From contig NZ_JAFEMV010000001.1 of the NCBI RefSeq assembly GCF_016892605.1, positions 434,001 to 498,000 on the forward strand: a DNA stretch of 64,000 nucleotides, read 5' to 3'. The DNA is from Desemzia sp. RIT 804. GTDB lineage: Bacteria > Bacillota > Bacilli > Lactobacillales > Carnobacteriaceae. Below, one piece after another: positions 26,069-33,684 of this stretch; position 1 is the first letter of the stretch, and every line of letters starts with the position of its first letter. The translations under genes were made by a program, and so were the position numbers. A model generated the notes under the pieces. The model was given only the letters and a program-made list of their open reading frames with translations. It made no database searches and was not told the DNA's origin.

Positions 26069-27673
26069 GTGAAAGACAAGATTTTTGAGACCTTGCAACG
26101 AATGGGTAAAACATTTATGCTTCCAATTGCATTATTGCCTATTGCTGGGTTACTTCTCGGTATCGGAGCATCTTTTACCGGAGACGCATTTATTAATTTA
26201 TATAATTTAGATTGGTTGTTAGGAGAAGGTACCGTTCTCAACAAAATATTAACTATTCTAAACGACTGTGGTCAAATTATTTTTGATAACTTGCCATTAT
26301 TATTTGCAGTTGCAGTGGCTTTAGGATTTGCTAAAGCTGCTAAAGAAGTTGCTGCTATTTCTGGAGTCGTAGCGTATTTTATGATGTATGCTGCTTTAAC
26401 TAGTACAGTTGCTAACTTTCGAGATATCGATGCATTATCTTCTATTCCTGGGTTGATGAGTAGTTTCCTAGGATTTGAAAACACCATGAATACAGGCGTT
26501 TTCGGTGGAATCATTATTGGTTCAGTAGTAGCTTTTTTACACAATCGTTACTATAAAATCGAATTACCAGATGCGTTATCATTCTTTGCTGGGACTCGAT
26601 TTGTACCGATCATTTCAGCTTTAGGTGGAATTATTACTGGTGTTTTATTAGCTTTCATGTGGCCTTTTGCAGCACAATTTATTGCTTGGTTAGGATCATT
26701 GGTTGCTGACTTAGGATACGTTGGAACGTTCTTATACGGATTTATTTACCGTGCATTGATTCCACTTGGCTTGCATCACGTATTTTATTTACCATTCTGG
26801 CAAACAGCTTTGGGTGGGACTGCTGAAATAGCAGGTCAAACTGTTGAAGGAGCACAAAACATTCTGTTTGCTCAATTAGCAAATGGACTACCAGTCGGCG
26901 CAGAATCGGCTAAATTCTTCTCTGGTATGTTCCCATTCATGATTTTTGGGTTCCCAGCTGCAGCTTTAGCAATGTATCACACTGCTAAACCAGAACGTAA
27001 AAAAGACGTCAAAGGGTTAATGACATCATCTTCTTTAACTTCTGTTTTTACAGGGATCACTGAACCATTAGAATTTTCATTCTTATTCGCTTCTCCTCTA
27101 TTGTACTTTGGGGTACACTGTGTGCTTGCAGCATTTTCATTTGCTTTGATGCACTTCCTAAACGTTGGAGTAGGATTGACCTTCTCTGGTGGTTTGATCG
27201 ACTTTGTACTATACGGTGTTTTACCTGGACAATCAGTAACTAACTGGATTCCCGTTGTACTTGTCGGTGTAGTGTATGCATTAGTTTACTACTTCGTATT
27301 CCGTTTCTTTATTTTGAAGTTCGACTTAAAGACTCCGGGACGTGAAGATGAAGTAATAGAATCTAAAATGTATACTAAAGCAGATTACCAAGCTAAAAAA
27401 GCTGGTGAAAAGCAAGGAAATTCTGCTGATACTGAAGACTCATTATCAAAAGATATCGTTGAAGGATTAGGTGGGAAAGAAAACTTAATAGATGTAGACA
27501 ACTGTGCAACACGTCTGCGTGTAACGATCAAAGATGGCGAACTAGTTAATCAAAACTTGTTGAAATCAACAGGAGCTGCCGGAGTAGTCGTCAAAGGTAA
27601 TAATGCTCAAGTCATTTACGGACCAAAAGTGTCTAATATCAAATCAAATATTGACGAGTATTTAAATAAATAG
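26069..27673 (+). CDS. PTS permease EIICB, glucose/maltose family
   Basis: A 534-residue phosphotransferase permease. The N-terminal IIC membrane domain (to about residue 430) starts with TFMLPIALLPIAGLLLGIG and includes RALIPLGLHHVFYLPFW and GITEPLEFSFLFASPLLY. The C-terminal IIB domain carries the phosphorylated Cys in DVDNCATRLRV. No IIA is attached, so phosphate must come from a separate EIIA(Glc)-type protein. The GTG at 26069 lies eight bases after AAGGAGG. Glucose or a glucoside is the likely substrate; the exact sugar cannot be read from sequence. It splits the ftsY-ylxM-ffh cluster. Confidence 0.9.
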   Translation: MKDKIFETLQRMGKTFMLPIALLPIAGLLLGIGASFTGDAFINLYNLDWLLGEGTVLNKILTILNDCGQIIFDNLPLLFAVAVALGFAKAAKEVAAISGVVAYFMMYAALTSTVANFRDIDALSSIPGLMSSFLGFENTMNTGVFGGIIIGSVVAFLHNRYYKIELPDALSFFAGTRFVPIISALGGIITGVLLAFMWPFAAQFIAWLGSLVADLGYVGTFLYGFIYRALIPLGLHHVFYLPFWQTALGGTAEIAGQTVEGAQNILFAQLANGLPVGAESAKFFSGMFPFMIFGFPAAALAMYHTAKPERKKDVKGLMTSSSLTSVFTGITEPLEFSFLFASPLLYFGVHCVLAAFSFALMHFLNVGVGLTFSGGLIDFVLYGVLPGQSVTNWIPVVLVGVVYALVYYFVFRFFILKFDLKTPGREDEVIESKMYTKADYQAKKAGEKQGNSADTEDSLSKDIVEGLGGKENLIDVDNCATRLRVTIKDGELVNQNLLKSTGAAGVVVKGNNAQVIYGPKVSNIKSNIDEYLNK

Positions 27674-27687
27674 AGTAATACCTTAAA

Positions 27688-27724
27688 CAGGGAGTGGGAC
27701 TTAGGTTCTACTCCCTGTTTTTAT
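27688..27724 (+). terminator. Terminator after the PTS gene
   Basis: CAGGGAGT-g-GGACTTAGGTTC-t-ACTCCCTG stem followed by TTTTTATG. Confidence 0.9.
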
Positions 27725-27744
27725 GATAAAAAGGCCAGCTTCTA

Positions 27745-27773
27745 TTGACTAAAACAGTAAAAATAGGTACTCT
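27745..27773 (+). promoter_or_regulatory. Possible promoter of ylxM-ffh
   Basis: TTGACT (27745-27750), 17-base spacer, weak TACTCT (27768-27773). Confidence 0.35.
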
Positions 27774-27828
27774 TAAGTAGTGTGTAAAAGGAAATTACTT
27801 TACAGTAAGTGCTGGGAGAGAACAAATA

Positions 27829-28173
27829 ATGGAATTAGAAAAAACAAATCAAATGAATGCGTTATTTGATTTTTATGGTGCTTTACTGACGGAAAAACAA
27901 AAAGAATACATGCAACTGTATTATGGGGACGATTATTCTCTGGGAGAAATAGCAGATGAATTTAATGTCAGTCGTCAAGCCATTTATGACAACATCAAGC
28001 GTACAGAAAAGATTCTCATCGAATACGAAAATAAGCTTAGTTTATTTGAAAAATTTAGTAAAACCACTGCAATTATCAACCAGCTTGAAGAATATGCAGC
28101 TGCTCACTATCCAAAGGATGAAGAACTGAGAGCAGAAATAGAAAAACTTAGAAAAACAAATGATGAAGAGTAG
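27829..28173 (+). CDS. ylxM: YlxM/p13-like HTH protein, SRP-associated
   Basis: A 114-residue protein with a sigma-70 region-4-like helix-turn-helix ([32 protein letters not shown], about residues 43-74) and an acidic, coiled C-terminus. The family is encoded next to ffh throughout Firmicutes and has been linked to SRP function. It lies 15 bases upstream of ffh. GGGAGAG precedes the ATG. Confidence 0.93.
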   Translation: MELEKTNQMNALFDFYGALLTEKQKEYMQLYYGDDYSLGEIADEFNVSRQAIYDNIKRTEKILIEYENKLSLFEKFSKTTAIINQLEEYAAAHYPKDEELRAEIEKLRKTNDEE

Positions 28174-28188
28174 GAAAGGTGAATAAAT

Positions 28189-29613
28189 ATGGCATTTGAA
28201 GGATTAACGGAAAGACTCCAAAATGCAATGACGAAATTACGTCGTAAGGGAAAAGTTTCTGAAGCAGACGTTAAAGAAATGATGCGTGAAGTACGCTTAG
28301 CTTTACTTGAAGCTGATGTAAACTTCAAAGTTGTAAAAGAGTTTGTCAATAAAGTAAGTGAACGAGCTGTTGGAACGGAAGTTTTAGACAGTTTATCTCC
28401 AGGTCAACAAATCATCAAGATCGTAAACGATGAATTGACTGATTTAATGGGAGGGGAAACTGCAACTATCAATTTTTCTGCAAAACCTCCAACTGTTGTC
28501 ATGATGGTCGGTTTGCAAGGGGCAGGTAAAACAACGACTGCTGGTAAGCTGGCAAATTACTTGCGTAAAAATGACAATAAAAGACCTTTATTGGTTGCGG
28601 CGGATATCTATCGTCCTGCTGCGATTCAACAATTGCAAACGATAGGTGATCAACTCGACATGCCTGTTTTTTCAATGGGAGATCAAGTTAGTCCAGTAGA
28701 GATTGCTCAAAAAGGGATTGAAGAAGCGACGAGAACAGGTCGTGACTTTGTTTTGATCGATACGGCCGGACGATTGCACATTGATGATAATTTGATGACA
28801 GAATTAGCAGATATCAAACAAATAGCAAATCCTTCTGAAATCTTTTTAGTAGTTGATGCAATGACTGGTCAAGATGCAGTCAATGTAGCAAAATCTTTTA
28901 ATGAACAATTAGACATCAGTGGTGTCATTTTAACGAAACTGGATGGGGATACTCGCGGGGGAGCGGCTTTATCTATTCGTTCCGTAACTGGTAAGCCAAT
29001 CAAGTTTGTCGGTCAAGGAGAAAAGCTTGATGCCTTAGACCCATTCCATCCGGATCGTATGGCTAATCGAATCCTTGGTATGGGTGACATGTTGACGTTA
29101 ATTGAGAAAGCCCAACAAGATATCGATGAGAAAAAAGCGGAGGAAATGGCTGAAAAGCTTCGCGAAAACACTTTTGACTTCAATGATTTCATTGATCAAA
29201 TGGACCAAGTCAGCAGTATGGGACCATTAGAAGATATCATTAAAATGATTCCAGGTATGAACAATATGCCAGGTTTGGATCAATTGCAGATCGACCCACA
29301 GGATACGGCTCGAATGAAAGCTATTGTTCTTTCCATGACACCAAAAGAAAGAGAAAATCCTGATATCATTTCCCAAAGTCGAAGAAAACGGATCGCTAGA
29401 GGTTCAGGTCGTCCGTTGGTAGAAGTAAACCGTTTGATCAAACAGTTTAATGAGTCGAAAAAAATGATGAACAAAATGTCTAAAGGCAATTTCCAAGGGA
29501 TGGATGGCTTATTTGGAAATGGCGCTAAAGGTAAATTAGGTAAAATGGCTATGAATCAAATGGCCCGAAAAAATAAGAAGAAAAAGAAAAAAATCATCCG
29601 CAAAAAGAAATAA
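28189..29613 (+). CDS. ffh: Signal recognition particle protein Ffh
   Basis: A 474-residue SRP54 GTPase. The NG domain carries GLQGAGKTTTAGKLA, AADIYRPAAIQQL, DTAGRLH and TKLDGDTRGGAALS. The Met-rich M domain (from about residue 325) includes SSMGPLEDIIKMIPGM and the RNA-binding helix segment SQSRRKRIARGSGR. The extreme C-terminus is a run of Lys/Arg. It binds signal sequences and 4.5S RNA and docks on FtsY. Confidence 0.97.
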   Translation: MAFEGLTERLQNAMTKLRRKGKVSEADVKEMMREVRLALLEADVNFKVVKEFVNKVSERAVGTEVLDSLSPGQQIIKIVNDELTDLMGGETATINFSAKPPTVVMMVGLQGAGKTTTAGKLANYLRKNDNKRPLLVAADIYRPAAIQQLQTIGDQLDMPVFSMGDQVSPVEIAQKGIEEATRTGRDFVLIDTAGRLHIDDNLMTELADIKQIANPSEIFLVVDAMTGQDAVNVAKSFNEQLDISGVILTKLDGDTRGGAALSIRSVTGKPIKFVGQGEKLDALDPFHPDRMANRILGMGDMLTLIEKAQQDIDEKKAEEMAEKLRENTFDFNDFIDQMDQVSSMGPLEDIIKMIPGMNNMPGLDQLQIDPQDTARMKAIVLSMTPKERENPDIISQSRRKRIARGSGRPLVEVNRLIKQFNESKKMMNKMSKGNFQGMDGLFGNGAKGKLGKMAMNQMARKNKKKKKKIIRKKK

Positions 29614-29666
29614 GTGCAAAAAAGCGTAAAAAAGCGTAAAAAAAATCAAGTGTAAAGAAAAAACAC

Positions 29667-29695
29667 TTTACAAGCATAGAAATAACTGATAAACT
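29667..29695 (+). promoter_or_regulatory. Promoter of rpsP
   Basis: TTTACA (29667-29672), 17-base spacer, extended -10 TGaTAAACT (29690-29695). Nearly identical in layout to the rplS promoter. The -35 is the 3' arm of a TGTAAAG/CTTTACA inverted repeat starting at 29651. Confidence 0.75.
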
Positions 29696-29730
29696 ATCTT
29701 TTGTGAGATTGTTAATGGAGGTGTTAAAGT

Positions 29731-30003
29731 ATGGCAGTAAAAATTCGTTTAAAACGCATGGGTTCTAAAAGAAATCCTTTTTATCGTATCGTAGTCGCAG
29801 ATTCACGTTCTCCACGTGACGGACGCTTTATCGAAGAAATCGGACACTATAACCCAGTTGCTGAACCTGTTCAAGTAAAAATTGATGAGGAATCTGTGTT
29901 AAAATGGTTAAGTAATGGTGCTCAACCATCAGATACTGTTCGTAATATCCTTTCTCGTGAAGGTATTATGAAAAAATTCCACGATTCTAAATACAGTAAA
30001 TAA
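29731..30003 (+). CDS. rpsP: 30S ribosomal protein S16
   Basis: A 90-residue bS16 protein. It starts [42 protein letters not shown], the diagnostic N-terminus. GGAGGTG precedes the ATG. It is followed 13 bases later by the KH-domain gene. Its order with ffh, khpA, rimM, trmD and rplS is conserved in Firmicutes. Confidence 0.98.
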   Translation: MAVKIRLKRMGSKRNPFYRIVVADSRSPRDGRFIEEIGHYNPVAEPVQVKIDEESVLKWLSNGAQPSDTVRNILSREGIMKKFHDSKYSK

Positions 30004-30016
30004 AAGGGATGATTAA

Positions 30017-30259
30017 ATGAATGACATTAGTGAATTGATTCTTGCAATCGTTCATCCACTTGTTAGCCATCCAGAAGAAGTTCAACTGGAAACTGATGAA
30101 TCAGATGAATTTATTGAATACCATTTAAGCGTCCATGAAGAAGACGTTGGACGAGTAATCGGTAAAAAAGGACGTGTAGCGAAAGCTATTCGTACGATTG
30201 TATATAGCGCAAAGATCAAAGGATCTAAGCGTGTGAGATTAACCATTGTCGACAATTAA
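30017..30259 (+). CDS. khpA: KH-domain RNA-binding protein KhpA (YlqC)
   Basis: An 80-residue protein made almost wholly of one KH domain, with the RNA-binding loop VIGKKGRVAKAIRTIV. Family members (KhpA/YlqC) dimerise with KhpB and bind RNAs involved in cell division and elongation control in streptococci and relatives. It is co-transcribed with rpsP and ends at a terminator. No ylqD gene follows. Confidence 0.94.
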   Translation: MNDISELILAIVHPLVSHPEEVQLETDESDEFIEYHLSVHEEDVGRVIGKKGRVAKAIRTIVYSAKIKGSKRVRLTIVDN

Positions 30260-30275
30260 TTATCCATCATAAGAC

Positions 30276-30316
30276 AAAGCCGTTTCTTTTTAGAAATGGT
30301 TTTTTCTTTTTTTATT
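30276..30316 (+). terminator. Terminator after khpA
   Basis: GCCGTTTCT TTTT AGAAATGGT stem followed by TTTTTCTTTTTTT. Confidence 0.85.
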
Positions 30317-30328
30317 GAAGAAATAAGC

Positions 30329-30365
30329 TGTCTACTGTAGACATATTGAGAATTCCTAGTAAAAT
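30329..30365 (+). promoter_or_regulatory. Promoter of rimM-trmD with palindromic operator
   Basis: TAGACA (30338-30343), 16-base spacer, TAAAAT (30360-30365). A perfect palindrome TGTCTAC-T-GTAGACA at 30329-30343 overlaps the -35, so binding there would block RNA polymerase. Confidence 0.5.
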
Positions 30366-30408
30366 AAGTCTGAAGGCTAGACAATAATGAATTAAATGAG
30401 GGAATCAA

Positions 30409-30921
30409 ATGGAAAAGTTGTTTAATGTTGGAAAAATAGTCAATACCCACGGTATTAAAGGGGAAGTCCGTGTCATTTCAGTAACGGATTTTCCAGAAGA
30501 GAGATACAAAAAAGGTTCTGTTTTGATTTTAGAAAGAGAAAAAACAGAACCCATTGAACTGGTTGTTGCAAGTCACCGAAAACACAAAAATTTTGACTTG
30601 CTGACGTTTGAAAATCATCCGACAATCGAATCTGTAGAGATATACCGCGATGGCATATTAAAGGTTACAGAAGAAAGACTGACAGAATTGCCGGAAAATG
30701 AATTCTATCTTCATGAAATCATCGGCTTGGCAGTAGAAGATGAAGCTGGTAACGAAATCGGAAAAATCAAAGAAGTATTGCAACCTGGAGCAAATGATGT
30801 ATGGGTGATCCAAAGACAGAAACAAAAAGATTTGCTGATTCCCTATATAGCTGATTGTGTATTGAACGTCGATTTAGAAGCCAATAAAGTCACGATACAC
30901 TTAATGGAAGGGTTAGACTAA
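30409..30921 (+). CDS. rimM: Ribosome maturation factor RimM
   Basis: A 170-residue 30S assembly factor. The N-terminal beta-barrel starts [24 protein letters not shown]. The C-terminal PRC-barrel contains [17 protein letters not shown] and [22 protein letters not shown]. It works on the S19/16S head region during maturation. Its stop overlaps the trmD start (TAATG). Confidence 0.97.
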   Translation: MEKLFNVGKIVNTHGIKGEVRVISVTDFPEERYKKGSVLILEREKTEPIELVVASHRKHKNFDLLTFENHPTIESVEIYRDGILKVTEERLTELPENEFYLHEIIGLAVEDEAGNEIGKIKEVLQPGANDVWVIQRQKQKDLLIPYIADCVLNVDLEANKVTIHLMEGLD

Positions 30922-31649
30922 TGAAAATAGATGTGCTCACGTTGTTCCCTCGGATGTTCGAAGGTCCTATGTCAGAATCGATTATCGGAAAAGCTGTTGA
31001 TAAAAATCTGTTGTCTATTAATGTCATGAATTTTCGTGATTTTTCAGATAATAAACATCAGAACGTTGACGACTATCCTTACGGTGGCGGAGCTGGGATG
31101 CTGTTAAAAGCTCAACCGATCTTTGCTGCATTCGATCACATCCAAAAACAAGCTCCAGAGACTAAAAAAAGAGTGATCTTATTGGACCCGGCTGGAAAAA
31201 CATTTGATCAAAAAAAAGCAGAAGAATTAGCAGAGGAAGAGCATTTAATCTTCATTTGCGGTCATTATGAGGGGTATGACGAACGTATTCGCTCTATTGT
31301 GACTGATGAGATATCATTAGGAGATTATGTGTTAACGGGTGGAGAATTGGGCGCTATGGTAGTCATTGATGCAACGGCTCGTTTACTGCCAGATGCATTA
31401 GGAAATCAAGAGTCAGCAGTCACTGATTCTTTTTCAACCGGATTGCTGGAACACCCTCACTACACTAGACCAGCTTCTTACAGAGGGATGGACGTGCCCG
31501 AAGTCCTTTTAAGCGGTAATCACCAACGTATTGAAGAGTGGAGAGAAAAGGAATCTCTGAAACGAACTTATGAGCGGAGACCTGATTTGCTTGATCATAT
31601 GGAACTGACGGAACAACAGCAAGAATGGTTAAAAGAAATAATGGAATAA
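30921..31649 (+). CDS. trmD: tRNA (guanine-37-N1)-methyltransferase TrmD
   Basis: A 242-residue SPOUT knot methyltransferase making m1G37 next to the anticodon. Motifs: [49 protein letters not shown] and [12 protein letters not shown]. The knot glycines that bind S-adenosylmethionine are present. Length is normal. One-base overlap with rimM. Confidence 0.97.
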   Translation: MKIDVLTLFPRMFEGPMSESIIGKAVDKNLLSINVMNFRDFSDNKHQNVDDYPYGGGAGMLLKAQPIFAAFDHIQKQAPETKKRVILLDPAGKTFDQKKAEELAEEEHLIFICGHYEGYDERIRSIVTDEISLGDYVLTGGELGAMVVIDATARLLPDALGNQESAVTDSFSTGLLEHPHYTRPASYRGMDVPEVLLSGNHQRIEEWREKESLKRTYERRPDLLDHMELTEQQQEWLKEIME

Positions 31650-31667
31650 ACAATAAAGAAAAAATAC

Positions 31668-31696
31668 TTTACAGGCTTAAAAGAATGTGATAAAGT
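31668..31696 (+). promoter_or_regulatory. Promoter of rplS
   Basis: TTTACA (31668-31673), 17-base spacer, extended -10 TGaTAAAGT (31691-31696). Confidence 0.75.
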
Positions 31697-31788
31697 TATT
31701 CAGTGAGTGGGAAAACCACTGACATTAACGATATTCCGCTGTATCCGAATGGAGATATATGAATGTTTGTTGGAAGGAGATAAAAATC
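31697..31788 (+). promoter_or_regulatory. Probable L19 autoregulatory leader
   Basis: A 92-base leader with a stem CAGTGAGTGG...CCACTG and a second bulged pairing ATATTCC...GGAGATAT before the SD AAGGAGA. Its position upstream of rplS fits the L19 ribosomal leader of Firmicutes; assignment rests on position and fold only. Confidence 0.5.
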
Positions 31789-32136
31789 ATGAGTCAATTA
31801 ATTGAAGCAATTACTAGCGAACAATTACGTAACGATGTTCCTACTTTCCGTCCTGGAGATACAGTTCGTGTACATGCACGTATTGTTGAGGGTGAAAGAG
31901 AACGTATCCAGTTATTCGAAGGTATTGTAATCAAACGTCGTGGAGCAGGAATCAGCGAAACTTATACAGTTCGTAAAATTTCTTACGGTGTTGGTGTTGA
32001 GCGTACATTCCCTGTACATTCACCACGTGTTGCAAAACTTGAAGTTATTCGTCAAGGTAAAGTACGTCGTGCTAAATTGTACTACATCCGTGCATTACAT
32101 GGTAAAGCTGCTCGTATCAAAGAAGCTCGCCGTTAA
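31789..32136 (+). CDS. rplS: 50S ribosomal protein L19
   Basis: A 115-residue bL19. It begins [35 protein letters not shown] and contains [25 protein letters not shown]. The ATG at 31789 follows GGAAGGAG. An in-frame ATG at 31759 lies in the leader and adds eleven atypical residues. It sits at the 50S-30S interface. It has its own promoter and terminator. Confidence 0.97.
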   Translation: MSQLIEAITSEQLRNDVPTFRPGDTVRVHARIVEGERERIQLFEGIVIKRRGAGISETYTVRKISYGVGVERTFPVHSPRVAKLEVIRQGKVRRAKLYYIRALHGKAARIKEARR

Positions 32137-32146
32137 TTCGCAAATC

Positions 32147-32187
32147 AAAAAGTCTGGACAATCCATTGATTGTTTAGGCTTTTTATT
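32147..32187 (+). terminator. Terminator after rplS
   Basis: AAAGTCT..ACAAT/ATTGT..AGGCTTT stem with preceding A run and TTTTTATTTTG tail. Confidence 0.8.
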
Positions 32188-32266
32188 TTGTCTATATATT
32201 CTGCTATGTTTACGTTATAATAGGAGAGAAACATAGACTTACGACTTTAGCTAGGGGGAAACAAAA

Positions 32267-32707
32267 GTGACAGAAACAATTGAAAATTTTGAAGCATTGA
32301 TCAAGGAAAAAAAGATTCCTTTGAAAAAAAGCGAGCTTAAAAACGGACAAATCTTATTTAATGGAAGTTTTCGTCTAACGAAGACAAAAGTTTTGCCATT
32401 CGGGATCGTATTTGACAGCAAAGATGCCCAATCTGTTGATTTTCAAATTACATATCATAAATTGGCTTACGTACAAGATTTTTCTAAGAAGGCAGCTATC
32501 TTAGAGTTGTTAAATGAGTTAAATCAAGTAAAAGCAGGCTATTACAGCGTTATTTTAGCTGGAGATGGAGAAGTCTATTTAAAACAACTCAGCCGCACTA
32601 CAAATGATATTTTAGCTGCGTATGAGATGATGGTCTTTGGTTCTACGATTGCTAAAGTACTGATTAAAGAAATCGAAAAAATTTTGGAACCTGAAAGCGC
32701 GGAGTAA
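32267..32707 (+). CDS. Unrecognised 146-residue protein, YbjN-like size and composition
   Basis: I do not recognise this family with certainty. The acidic 146-residue soluble protein alternates beta-type segments (KNGQILFNGSFRL, KVLPFGIVFD, DFQITYHKLAYV, GYYSVILAGDGEVYLKQL) with helices near the end (DILAAYEMMVFGSTIAKVLIKEIEKIL). It has no signal peptide or membrane helix. This pattern resembles YbjN-type folds, which often act as adaptor or chaperone-like proteins, but that is only an inference. The GTG start follows AGGGGGAAA. It lies 36 bases upstream of the OsmC gene and is probably co-transcribed with it. Confidence 0.8.
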   Translation: MTETIENFEALIKEKKIPLKKSELKNGQILFNGSFRLTKTKVLPFGIVFDSKDAQSVDFQITYHKLAYVQDFSKKAAILELLNELNQVKAGYYSVILAGDGEVYLKQLSRTTNDILAAYEMMVFGSTIAKVLIKEIEKILEPESAE

Positions 32708-32742
32708 CATAGATATACTGGTAAACAGAAAGTAGGGATCAA

Positions 32743-33159
32743 ATGGTTCATCCAAATAGTTTGTTCCACACAGAAGTAGTAAATGATAAAGGTTTACATG
32801 GGGATGCTTTTGTAAAAAATGGAGGATTGAAGGTCACTATTTCTGATCCACTTACTTCAGCTCCTGGAACTAATCCTGAAGAATTATTAGGATTGTCCTT
32901 AAGTACTTGTTTAAACGCTACTATCCAAGCTCTATTGAAAGGCAGAGGTCTAGACAATAAAAGCAAAGTGGAAGTTCAAGTAGATATGGTGCCAGAAGAG
33001 AAAGGTGGCTATTTTTTCAACGTGGACGTTTTAGCCACGATAGAGGATATGCCATTTGAAAAAGCGGACAGAATCGTGCAATCTGCAGAAAAGCGTTGTC
33101 CAGTAGCAAAATTAATGAGCAGCAGCAAAACATTAACCGTTAAAACTATCGCATCATAA
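32743..33159 (+). CDS. OsmC/Ohr-family peroxiredoxin
   Basis: A 138-residue OsmC-fold protein that would reduce organic hydroperoxides. The two redox Cys are visible in LSTCLNATIQ and KRCPVAKLMS. The N-terminal start (FHTEVVNDKGLHGDAFVKNGG) and length fit the OsmC/Ohr superfamily; which subfamily is not certain. An ATG follows AGGGATC. A strong terminator follows. Confidence 0.88.
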   Translation: MVHPNSLFHTEVVNDKGLHGDAFVKNGGLKVTISDPLTSAPGTNPEELLGLSLSTCLNATIQALLKGRGLDNKSKVEVQVDMVPEEKGGYFFNVDVLATIEDMPFEKADRIVQSAEKRCPVAKLMSSSKTLTVKTIAS

Positions 33160-33186
33160 TTGATGATGGAATTCAATAGGAAATAC

Positions 33187-33220
33187 AGACTGCGACATAG
33201 GTGTCGCAGTCTTTTCTTTT
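33187..33220 (+). terminator. Terminator after the OsmC gene
   Basis: GACTGCGACA TAGG TGTCGCAGTC, ten-base perfect arms followed by TTTTCTTTT. Confidence 0.93.
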
Positions 33221-33236
33221 GAATGAAATTTCAGGT

Positions 33237-33281
33237 TTAAACGCCTTCCAAAAGCCAAATCACATGCCTATAAGCAGAGCT
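33237..33281 (-). repeat. Short intergenic repeat, copy 1
   Basis: Read on the minus strand it has CTTATAGGCATG, GGCTTTTGGAA and GCGTTTAAA in the same order and spacing as the copy at 44095 on the + strand. It forms the left, inverted flank of the 33.4 kb structured element. Confidence 0.6.
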
Positions 33282-33380
33282 TCCATTGTGAGTGAAAGCG
33301 GTTCTATAATTTTTAATGTTGGTGAAATAATTTAGTTTGATCTGTAATGACTTCTAGAAATTTCTGGAGGTAGTGGTGCT

Positions 33381-33480
33381 GCTTGCAAGCCAGGAGACCT
33401 GTTTGGGCTCCAAGCATTCCCGTGGTTGCTAGAAGCAATACCCACTGCCAGGATAAATTTCCTTACTAACACCATAAAAT
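33381..33480. repeat. Structured intergenic element, copy A
   Basis: Shares with 40158-40250 the ordered blocks CTTGCAA, GAGAC in a hairpin, TTCCCGTGG, AGCAATACC, AAATTTC and CCATAAAA. Hairpin GGAGACC/GGGCTCC (33393-33411, one mismatch) replaces GAGAC/GTCTC of the other copy, suggesting conserved folding. It lies in the 33221-33684 gap, which otherwise holds two short repeats and the yitT promoter. Confidence 0.6.
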
Positions 33481-33533
33481 AGACATCTGAGTAAACAACT
33501 CATAAAGGGGATTTGTTTGTATTCAATTGTCAA

Positions 33534-33556
33534 AACGACTTTTGGAACGCTCTCTT
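33534..33556 (+). repeat. Short intergenic repeat, copy 2 (partial)
   Basis: Contains ACTTTTGGAACGC, matching the core GCTTTTGGAACGC of the copy near 44115. It faces the copy at 33237-33281, so the two read as inverted flanks about 300 bases apart. Confidence 0.45.
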
Positions 33557-33640
33557 TTTTACTTATCAGACTCTTATTGTTAAGCGGATTCAATGAGACT
33601 TTTCTTAATGTACAAAGATTCTTCTTTCTTTCTGAAAACT

Positions 33641-33669
33641 TTGTTGCTATCCTTGTCTAGACTTATAAT
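33641..33669 (+). promoter_or_regulatory. Promoter-like site overlapping the yitT SD
   Basis: TTGTTG (33641-33646), 17-base spacer, TATAAT (33664-33669). The SD GGAGGTG begins at 33672, so a transcript from here would have an almost absent leader. Confidence 0.45.
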
Positions 33670-33684
33670 TTGGAGGTGTCTGTG

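Noticed and set aside
31940-32236. 98-codon + strand frame overlapping rplS
   Set aside because: It is an out-of-frame overlap with a certain ribosomal protein gene and runs across its terminator; no SD.
33386-33404. B12-box-like sequence AAGCCAGGAGACCTG suggesting a cobalamin riboswitch upstream of yitT
   Set aside because: The other conserved cobalamin riboswitch blocks are missing upstream, the second copy at 40158 lacks the box, and the match coincides with a hairpin arm of the dispersed element.
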